Positions 8,259 through 13,213 of a DNA stretch of 13,457 bases are shown here, piece by piece (position 1 is the first letter of the stretch; every line of letters begins with the position of its first letter). The position numbers and the translations under genes were made by a program. Location of the stretch: the NCBI GenBank assembly GCA_020432595.1, contig JAGQGA010000081.1:1-13457 (forward strand), in the 5' to 3' direction. The notes under the pieces were generated by a model that saw only the letters and a list, made by a program, of their open reading frames with translations, was not told the DNA's origin and made no database searches. Source of the DNA: Anaerolineales bacterium (GTDB lineage: Bacteria > Chloroflexota > Anaerolineae > Promineifilales > Promineifilaceae).

Positions 8259-8263
8259 CTATG

Positions 8264-8734
8264 ATGGGCAAACGTATCGTCTTATTGCAAGTGCTAACAG
8301 CAATGCCCGGCGAGCTTGCAACAGTACTCGCTGGGGTTGACAAGAGCAGCAGCCGAATTCAGGCAGAAGCAAATGGCTGGTCAGTGGCCGATGTGGTGCA
8401 GCATTTGTTGCTGGTGGAAGAGCGTTTTCAGGAGCGGCTGCAGCGGGTGGTAGCAGAAGAACGGCCGTTTCTCCCCACCATCCACCCCTCCCCCAGTGAA
8501 CACACCCGCACCGAACCGCTGGCTGACCTAGTAGCCGAGTTTACCCAACTGCGTGAGCAAACCATCGCCTATTTAACCTCGCTCAAGGCCAAAAGCTGGG
8601 AAAAAACGGCCGTTCACGAAACCGAAGGCCCCGTCACCTTCCACTTCCTCGTGCAAATGATCATAGACCACGACAGCGACCACCTCAACCAACTACAAAC
8701 CCTCACCCAATCGCCAATCCCCAATCTCCAATAA
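8264..8734 (+). CDS. DinB-like four-helix protein
   Basis: This is a small protein of the DinB/YfiT-like (DinB_2) superfamily, 156 residues, which is normal length. Members are metal-binding four-helix bundles, some of them thiol-dependent transferases. The function of this one is unknown. The signature NGWSVADVVQHLLLVEERF (about residues 37-55) gives the first conserved His, and the HDSDH pair (HxxxH) near the C-terminus gives the other two metal ligands. The last residues (SPIPNLQ) are encoded by an AATCNCCAATCCCCAATCTCC repeat rather than by conserved family sequence. Two AACGGCCGTT copies (8460, 8605) lie inside the gene. Its stop is 6 bases before the methyltransferase ATG, so the two may be cotranscribed. 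An accessory role in the amine pathway is possible but not shown. Confidence 0.8.
   Translation: MGKRIVLLQVLTAMPGELATVLAGVDKSSSRIQAEANGWSVADVVQHLLLVEERFQERLQRVVAEERPFLPTIHPSPSEHTRTEPLADLVAEFTQLREQTIAYLTSLKAKSWEKTAVHETEGPVTFHFLVQMIIDHDSDHLNQLQTLTQSPIPNLQ
8706..8731. repeat. GATT-type heptamer repeat, copy 1
   Basis: Units of the form CCAATCN (CCAATCG, CCAATCC, CCAATCT) run up to the stop codon of the DinB-like gene and encode its last residues. The same repeat family occurs at 10256-10321, 11025-11085 and 13172-13201. Here only one orientation is present. Confidence 0.8.
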
Positions 8735-8740
8735 CCAACC

Positions 8741-10282
8741 ATGTCTCGCACCAGAACCAGAACCCGTACTCGTACCCAGGCCGACCAGCGAGCAACCCAC
8801 ATCGCTCCCGGCGGCCTCCCCGGCGGCAGCTACCGCCCCCTCAGCCACGACGACGTAAAGCGCATCCATGAAGCCTCGATTGACGTTTTAGAGCGCGTTG
8901 GCATCGAAGTCATGCCCTCCGAATGCCGCGACATCTTCCAACAAGCTGGGGCCAAAATAGACACCGACCGCAACCGCGTCTACATCCCCCGCAGCATGGT
9001 CGAAGATGCCCTCGCCACCGCCCGCAACGAAGTCCTGCTAGCCGGCCGTGACCCCAAACACGACATGCTCCTCGGCGGCACCCGCGTCTACCTCGGCACC
9101 GGCGGTGCCGCCGTCAAAGTCCTCGATCTCGAAAGTCAACACGCCCGCGAATCAGTGCTGGCCGACATCGTCAACATTGGCAAAATCGTAGACACCCTCG
9201 ACAACATCCACTTCTACCTGCGCCCCGTCGTCGCCCGCGACCTCAGCAACGAACTGCTAGACCAAAACACCTATTACGCCGCCCTCAGCAGCACCAGCAA
9301 ACACGTCACCGGCAACTGCTTCACCGTGCAGTCATTGCGGGACGTGGTGGAAATGGCAAGTATAATCATGGGCAGCCGCGAGGCGCTGCGCCAACGGCCA
9401 ATAATTTCCGTGACCAACTGCTGGACCGTCAGCCCGCTGCGCTATGCCCCCGAAACCGTCGAAGTCCTCACCGAAATTGTGCGCCAGGACATCCCCATTT
9501 TCACCTCCTCTGCTCCCCAGGCCGGAGCCACCAGCCCCGCCGCCCTCGCTGGAACGCTGGTGCAAATCAACGCCGAAGAGCTTTCGGGCATTGTCTACAC
9601 GAATTTGCTCAAACCGGGTGCCCCCGTTGTCCTCGGCTATGTCCCCTCCGTGGCCGACCTCCGCAGCGGCAGCTTCGTTGGCGGTGCAGCCGAATTCGCC
9701 ATGATGAACGCCGCCGCCGCCCAGCTGGGGCAATTCTACAACCTGCCCGTATACAACTCCTCCGGCCTCACCGACTCCAAAATCCCTGACGTGCAAGCCG
9801 GGTATGAAAAAGGGATTACCAGCTTGGCGGCGGCACTGGCTGGGTCAAACTACATCCACCATTCGGCCGGCTTCCTCGAATCTATGCTCACGGTCGCTTA
9901 CGAGCAGTACGTTATTGACGACGACATCAACGGGGCGATTATGCGGATGGTGCGCGGCATCGAGGTCAACAACGATACGCTGTCGGTAGACGTGATCGAG
10001 CGGGTTTGCCGGGGCGAAGGCCACTTCCTCGGCACGCAGCAAAGCCTTGACCTGATGACCACCGAGTATTACTATCCCCACACCGCCGACCGGCAGCGGC
10101 GCGACGATTGGGAACTGGCTGGCAGCCTCGACATGCGCGAGCAAGCCCGCCGCAAAGTACGCGACATCCTGAAAAACCATAAGCCCATGCCCATCCCGCC
10201 CGAAGCAGACAAGGCAATTCGGGAACGGTTTGAGATTGTGGTGCCTAAACTGAAAGATTGGGGATTGGAGATTAGAGATTAA
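8741..10282 (+). CDS. MttB-family (trimethylamine methyltransferase-like), non-pyrrolysine, corrinoid-dependent methyltransferase
   Basis: This is a cytosolic TIM-barrel methyltransferase of the MttB superfamily. Members move a methyl group from a quaternary or tertiary amine to a cognate corrinoid protein. The family pattern is clear along its length: RPLSHDDVKRIHEASIDVL at about residue 32, GGTRVYLGTGGAAVKVLD near 110, TDSKIPDVQAGYEK at 344-357, and a C-terminal EQARRKVRDILKNHKP. True MttB carries pyrrolysine (UAG) just before the TDSK-like region. Here the frame is open throughout, so this is a non-Pyl homologue, like the glycine betaine enzyme MtgB and the proline betaine and carnitine enzymes. 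The N-terminus (SRTRTRTRTRTQ) is low complexity and repeat-derived, and no better start exists before the conserved domain. The last residues (DWGLEIRD) and the stop lie in a heptamer repeat. No ribosome site is visible. No corrinoid protein gene is in the window. The substrate is inferred from the neighbours. Confidence 0.92.
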   Translation: MSRTRTRTRTRTQADQRATHIAPGGLPGGSYRPLSHDDVKRIHEASIDVLERVGIEVMPSECRDIFQQAGAKIDTDRNRVYIPRSMVEDALATARNEVLLAGRDPKHDMLLGGTRVYLGTGGAAVKVLDLESQHARESVLADIVNIGKIVDTLDNIHFYLRPVVARDLSNELLDQNTYYAALSSTSKHVTGNCFTVQSLRDVVEMASIIMGSREALRQRPIISVTNCWTVSPLRYAPETVEVLTEIVRQDIPIFTSSAPQAGATSPAALAGTLVQINAEELSGIVYTNLLKPGAPVVLGYVPSVADLRSGSFVGGAAEFAMMNAAAAQLGQFYNLPVYNSSGLTDSKIPDVQAGYEKGITSLAAALAGSNYIHHSAGFLESMLTVAYEQYVIDDDINGAIMRMVRGIEVNNDTLSVDVIERVCRGEGHFLGTQQSLDLMTTEYYYPHTADRQRRDDWELAGSLDMREQARRKVRDILKNHKPMPIPPEADKAIRERFEIVVPKLKDWGLEIRD

Positions 10283-10321
10283 TGAGGGTTCACAATCTCC
10301 AATCTCTAATCCCCAATCTCC
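10256..10321. repeat. GATT heptamer inverted repeat at the methyltransferase stop codon
   Basis: The left arm (10256-10280) is built from GATTGGG/GATTGGA/GATTAGA units. It faces a right arm of AATCTCC/AATCTCT/AATCCCC units (from 10294). The 25-bp arms differ from perfect complementarity at only two positions, with a 13-base loop. The left arm encodes the end of the MttB-family protein and the TAA stop (10280-10282) closes it. The transcript should fold into a long hairpin ending 14 bases before the DUF1638 start, so the element may act as a terminator, an mRNA-end protector or a processing site. Confidence 0.85.
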
Positions 10322-10334
10322 TATTCTTTATGCT

Positions 10335-11027
10335 ATGAAAACCGCCTTCATCATCTGTGGCGCACTGGCGCGGGAAGTGTTGGACATTAGCAAAAAGCAT
10401 GGCTGGGAGGCCGAGGTGTTTGGCGTTCCGGCCATTGTCCACATGCACCCCGAACGTATCGCCCCCGGCGTGGACAAACGGCTACAGGAAATCAAAGCCC
10501 AATTTGACCGCGTTATCGTGGTTTTTGGCGACTGTGGCTCACAGGGGGCGTTGGAATGGGTGCTGGAAAAATATGGTCTGGAGCGTGTTGATGGGCCGCA
10601 CTGCTATGAAATGTACGGCGGCGATATATTTCACAATTTGATGGACGAAGAACCTGGCACGTTTTTTCTAACCGATTATTTAGTGCGCGGCTTCCAGGGT
10701 ACCATTATCAAAGGGCTGGGGCTGGATCGTTACCCGGAACTTCAGGCTGATTATTTTCGCAACTACCGGCGGCTGGTTTATTTGGTGCAAAACCGTGAGG
10801 ATGAACTGGCACGCAAGGCGGAAGAAATTGCTACCTTTTTGCAGCTTCCGCTAGTCATTCGGGAAACGGGGTATGGGCTGCTGGAGGAACGGTTGGTAGC
10901 ACTGATGAACGGCCGTTCCCAACCCCCCAGCCTCGTCCCCCGCCTACCCGCCCGTGAGATGGTGATAGAGGGGGAAACGGCCGTTCACACCAACCGCCAA
11001 CAAACCAGGAGAAGAAAAAGAAATTAG
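10335..11027 (+). CDS. DUF1638 domain protein
   Basis: This is a 230-residue cytosolic protein matching DUF1638, a family without an established activity. In my knowledge it is often found beside MttB-type methyltransferases and corrinoid proteins in methanogens and bacteria. Visible conserved-looking features are an N-terminal strand ending in ICGAL (Cys8), VHMHPE (His36, His38), VFGDCGSQGA (Cys67) and HCYEMYGGD (His89, Cys90). Together these could form a metal or cofactor site. The last ~38 residues (from about 193) look non-conserved: rich in Pro, Arg and Gln, and containing two AACGGCCGTT copies (10908, 10976). The TAG stop is the first triplet of the next heptamer repeat. There is no ribosome site before ATG 10335. 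Its place directly after the methyltransferase supports a role in corrinoid-dependent demethylation, though which step is unknown. Confidence 0.82.
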   Translation: MKTAFIICGALAREVLDISKKHGWEAEVFGVPAIVHMHPERIAPGVDKRLQEIKAQFDRVIVVFGDCGSQGALEWVLEKYGLERVDGPHCYEMYGGDIFHNLMDEEPGTFFLTDYLVRGFQGTIIKGLGLDRYPELQADYFRNYRRLVYLVQNREDELARKAEEIATFLQLPLVIRETGYGLLEERLVALMNGRSQPPSLVPRLPAREMVIEGETAVHTNRQQTRRRKRN

Positions 11028-11085
11028 AGATTGGAGATTAGGGATTGGTTGACTTTCATCAATCTCCAATCCCCAATCTCCAACC
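11025..11085. repeat. GATT heptamer inverted repeat between DUF1638 and soxB
   Basis: The left arm (about 11025-11048: TAGAGATTGGAGATTAGGG and on) and right arm (about 11061-11082: AATCTCCAATCCCCAATCTC) are near-complementary, with about four mismatches in 22, and flank a ~12-base loop. The left arm supplies the DUF1638 TAG stop. The right arm ends 10 bases before the soxB ATG at 11093. Reading through it from TTG 11045 would add residues with the sequence SPIPNLQ, the same string that ends the DinB-like protein. This is why the later ATG is taken as the real start. Confidence 0.85.
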
Positions 11086-11092
11086 ACCATCT

Positions 11093-12331
11093 ATGTCAAT
11101 CAAACTCATCCGCCAAGCCCTAAAAAGCAACGAAAAACCGCCGCGCATGTGGCGCGAACACGAAATCAAAGATAGCTACGATGTCGTCATCATCGGCGGT
11201 GGTGCCCACGGCCTCGCCTGCGCCTATTACCTTGCCAAAAACCACGGCATCACCAACGTCGCCGTCCTCGAAAAACGGTACATCGGCTCCGGCGGCAGCG
11301 GCCGTAACACCACCATCATCCGCAGCAACTACCTCACCCCCGAAGGCTCCGCCTTCTACAACGAAAGCGTCAAGCTGTATGAGCAAATGTCGGCCGAATT
11401 TGACTTCAACGTCATGTTTAGCCAGCGCGGCCACTTCACCCTCGCCCACACCGACAGCGCCATGCGAACCTCCCGCCGCCGCGCCGAGGTCAACCAAATT
11501 GGCGGCATAGATTCCCGCGTCATCGGCACCGACGAAATCAAGCGGCTTTGCCCGGCACTGGATGTCAGCGACCGCCCTCGCTACCCCATCATGGGCGCAC
11601 TTTACCACCCGCCGGGCGGCATTATCCGCCACGATGCCGTGGTTTGGGGCTACGCCCACCACGCCGACCGGATGGGCGTCCACATCCACCAGCTTACCGA
11701 AGTGACCGACATTCATGTAGAAAACAACCAGGTCGTGGGCGTACAAACCAATCGCGGCCGAATCAACACCAACATGGTGCTGAATGCGACGGCCGGCTGG
11801 TGCACCACCATTGCCGACATGGCCGGGGTGCGGCTGCCCATCACCACCTTCCCCCTGCAAGCGTGCGTCACCGAACCGCTCAAGCCATTTTTGGATGTCA
11901 TCATCGTCTCCGGCAGCCTCCACGTCTACGTCAGCCAGTCGGATCGGGGCGAGTTGGTTATGGGGGCTTCGGTTGACCCGTTTGCCAGCTACTCCACCCG
12001 TGGCTCGCTTGACTTCACCGAGGGGCTGGCCGGCCACATGCTAGAACTGTTCCCCTCGCTGGCGCATGTGCGCGTGCTGCGCCAATGGGCCGGCCTGTGC
12101 GACATGACCCCCGACTACAGCCCCGTCATGGGCTTTACGCCGGTGGATGGCTTTGTTGTAGACGTGGGCTGGGGAACGTATGGCTTCAAAGCGTCGCCTG
12201 TTTCCGGCAAACGGATGGCCGAACTGATTGCCACCAACCGCATCCCCGACCTGCTGCACCCGTTCCGTCTCTCCCGCTTTGACCAGTTTGATCTGGTCGG
12301 GGAGAAGGGTGCGGCTTCGGTGGGACATTAA
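11093..12331 (+). CDS. soxB: Sarcosine oxidase beta subunit-like flavoprotein
   Basis: This is a cytosolic FAD-dependent oxidoreductase (412 residues) closely resembling the beta subunit of heterotetrameric sarcosine oxidase, which oxidises sarcosine to glycine plus a C1 unit. The Rossmann motif VVIIGGGAHGLACAYYLAKN is at residues 31-50. GSGGSGRNTTIIRSNYLT (65-82) is the family signature. GGIIRHDAVVWGYA (175-188) holds His180 at the place of the His that binds FMN covalently in characterised beta subunits (near residue 173-175). The C-terminal GWGTYGFKASPVSGKRMAELI is also typical. Start 11093 is chosen because upstream in-frame sequence is repeat. No ribosome site is visible. The stop is the first triplet of a 44-bp palindrome. 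The delta subunit follows after an intervening Nudix gene, and SoxA and SoxG are absent from the window. The gene is visibly richer in C-ending codons than the regulator and has no exact AACGGCCGTT copy. Confidence 0.9.
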   Translation: MSIKLIRQALKSNEKPPRMWREHEIKDSYDVVIIGGGAHGLACAYYLAKNHGITNVAVLEKRYIGSGGSGRNTTIIRSNYLTPEGSAFYNESVKLYEQMSAEFDFNVMFSQRGHFTLAHTDSAMRTSRRRAEVNQIGGIDSRVIGTDEIKRLCPALDVSDRPRYPIMGALYHPPGGIIRHDAVVWGYAHHADRMGVHIHQLTEVTDIHVENNQVVGVQTNRGRINTNMVLNATAGWCTTIADMAGVRLPITTFPLQACVTEPLKPFLDVIIVSGSLHVYVSQSDRGELVMGASVDPFASYSTRGSLDFTEGLAGHMLELFPSLAHVRVLRQWAGLCDMTPDYSPVMGFTPVDGFVVDVGWGTYGFKASPVSGKRMAELIATNRIPDLLHPFRLSRFDQFDLVGEKGAASVGH

Positions 12332-12372
12332 AATCGGTAGGTGCGAGGCATGCCTCGCACCTACCGATTTTA
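12329..12372. repeat. Perfect 44-bp palindrome spanning the soxB end and Nudix start
   Basis: Positions 12329-12350 are the exact reverse complement of 12351-12372: 22-bp arms with no spacer. The core is GTAGGTGCGAGGCA/TGCCTCGCACCTAC. The soxB stop TAA (12329-12331) is the outer edge of the left arm. The probable Nudix ATG (12350-12352) sits on the axis of symmetry, so the right arm encodes the first Nudix residues (MPRTYRF). It could act as a terminator-like hairpin, as a mobile REP/MITE-like element, or as a hairpin hiding the start codon. Confidence 0.93.
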
Positions 12373-12853
12373 CGACGACATGGCAAAGTTAATTCTCGGC
12401 GAGCGCGTTGGGCAACAGGGAAAGTTAGCGGTGGGCTGCTCGGCTTCGGTGATGGATGAAACGGGCGAAAGGATGCTTTTGATTAAGCGGGCAGATAACG
12501 GCCGTTGGGCAGTACCGGGTGGCTACATGGAGCCAGGTGAAAATTTTAGCGAAGCGTGTGAACGGGAAGTGCTAGAAGAAACCGGCTTAAAAGTGGCGGT
12601 CGAACGGCTCATTGCTATTTACACAAACCCCGACGCACTGCTCGTTTACTCCGACGGCAACAAATGGCAGCTTGTGGTGCTGCATTTTGCGGCGCGAAAG
12701 GTGGCTGAAGTAGGCGAAAGTGATGGAGAAGTAACGGCCGTTTCCTACTTCACCCACCCCGAAACCCAGCAGCTTGAGATGGAGCCGCTTGACCGCCAGC
12801 GTGTGGCCGATGGGTTTGCGGGAAAAACGGCCGTTTTTATCCGCAATGAATAA
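12350..12853 (+). CDS. Nudix hydrolase
   Basis: This is a 167-residue Nudix pyrophosphohydrolase, which cleaves nucleoside diphosphates linked to another group. A complete Nudix box is visible at residues 58-80: G58-x5-E64-x7-R72-E73-V-x-E76-E77-x-G79-L80, the last four Glu/Arg positions being the Mg-binding and catalytic helix. The preceding KLAVGCSASVMDETGERMLLIKR strand pattern and NGRWAVPGGYMEPGE are typical. The exact substrate is unknown. The start is uncertain. ATG 12350 lies on the axis of the palindrome, and ATG 12380 (MAKLILGER) is an alternative. The FYDDMAKLI segment resembles N-termini of related Nudix proteins, which favours 12350. Three AACGGCCGTT copies (12497, 12733, 12826) lie in this short gene. 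It separates soxB from soxD and is bordered by hairpin repeats on both sides, which suggests insertion between them. Confidence 0.88.
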   Translation: MPRTYRFYDDMAKLILGERVGQQGKLAVGCSASVMDETGERMLLIKRADNGRWAVPGGYMEPGENFSEACEREVLEETGLKVAVERLIAIYTNPDALLVYSDGNKWQLVVLHFAARKVAEVGESDGEVTAVSYFTHPETQQLEMEPLDRQRVADGFAGKTAVFIRNE

Positions 12854-12863
12854 CACCGTCGAG

Positions 12864-12894
12864 TCGTAGGTTGCATCATGCTGCGACCCTACGA
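12864..12894. repeat. Hairpin repeat between Nudix gene and soxD
   Basis: TCGTAGG (12864-12870) pairs with CCTACGA (12888-12894). After a one-base bulge (C12887), TTGCA (12871-12875) pairs with TGCGA (12882-12886), with one G-U pair. The loop is TCATGC. It begins 11 bases after the Nudix stop and ends 14 bases before the soxD ATG. The GTAGGT-GC core resembles the arms of the 12329-12372 palindrome, so both may be copies of one REP-like family. Confidence 0.7.
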
Positions 12895-12908
12895 GCCGAC
12901 ACCAAATT

Positions 12909-13187
12909 ATGATTCTTCTAAACTGCCCCAACTGTGGGCAACGCAATAGCTTGGAATTCCGCTACGGCGGCGAATACAACCCGCGCCCAGCCAAGCCGCT
13001 GGAAACCAGCGACGCGCAATGGGCTGACTACATCTACATGCGAACCAACAAATCCGGCGTGCAAAAAGAGTGGTGGTACCACCGCGCTGGCTGCGGCCTC
13101 TGGTTTTTAGCCGAACGCGACACCCGCAGCAATGAGGTAATGCGGACGTATTTGTGGGAGCCTGCGGCAAAAGAGATTGGAGATTAG
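12909..13187 (+). CDS. soxD: Sarcosine oxidase delta subunit-like zinc protein
   Basis: This 92-residue protein matches the delta subunit of heterotetrameric sarcosine oxidase, the small zinc-binding subunit that helps hold the complex together. The four zinc ligands line up: Cys6 and Cys9 (NCPNCG), His58 and Cys62 (HRAGC), against Cys6, Cys9, His59 and Cys63 in the known structure. Other family marks are LEFRYGGE, SDAQWADYIYMRTNKSG, WYHRAGCGLWFLAERDT and an ending near EVMRTYLW. The last residues (KEIGD) and the TAG stop are encoded by a heptamer repeat and extend past the family core. No ribosome site precedes the ATG. In known operons soxD follows soxB directly; here a Nudix gene lies between. 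What follows is an opposite-strand toxin gene rather than soxA. Confidence 0.9.
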   Translation: MILLNCPNCGQRNSLEFRYGGEYNPRPAKPLETSDAQWADYIYMRTNKSGVQKEWWYHRAGCGLWFLAERDTRSNEVMRTYLWEPAAKEIGD

Positions 13188-13201
13188 AGATTGGGGATTG
13201 G
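13172..13201. repeat. GATT-type heptamer repeat at the soxD stop codon
   Basis: Units GAGATTG, GAGATTA, GAGATTG, GGGATTG run through the last codons and the TAG stop of soxD into the short gap before the convergent toxin gene. It is the fourth site of this repeat family, again exactly at a gene end. CCAATCCC at 13225-13232, inside the toxin gene's C-terminal codons, is complementary to its end. Confidence 0.8.
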
Positions 13202-13213
13202 AACAGTTGGCTT

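Larger units (their letters stand above)
325..12835. repeat. Highly iterated palindrome AACGGCCGTT (13 dispersed exact copies)
   Basis: Exact copies start at 325, 478, 3580, 6126, 6585, 8073, 8460, 8605, 10908, 10976, 12497, 12733 and 12826. One-mismatch copies start at 835, 4591 and 7914. Eleven exact copies are inside genes. Of these, eight are read as Thr-Ala-Val, two as Asn-Gly-Arg and one in the Arg-Pro frame. Two are intergenic. Flanks often extend the symmetry, e.g. 16 bp at 12823-12838 and 14 bp at 323-336 and 8071-8084. A random 10-mer would be expected well under once in 13.4 kb. The pattern resembles the HIP1 palindromes of cyanobacteria. The coordinates given span the family, not a single block. 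Confidence 0.9.

Noticed and set aside
8741..10282. Pyrrolysine-containing MttB
   Set aside because: There is no in-frame TAG in the coding region, so the protein cannot carry pyrrolysine by amber readthrough.
8706..11085. Heptamer repeats as a CRISPR array
   Set aside because: Units are 7 bases in tandem without unique spacers, and sites are kilobases apart at gene ends; no cas genes are present.
11045..11092. TTG 11045 as start of soxB
   Set aside because: The added residues would be encoded by the heptamer repeat and are not part of the SoxB family; ATG 11093 begins non-repeat sequence.
11120..12037. Open frame of 305 codons on the minus strand opposite soxB
   Set aside because: It is the antisense shadow of soxB; the translation is dominated by Gly/Ala/Val/Asp runs with no recognisable fold.
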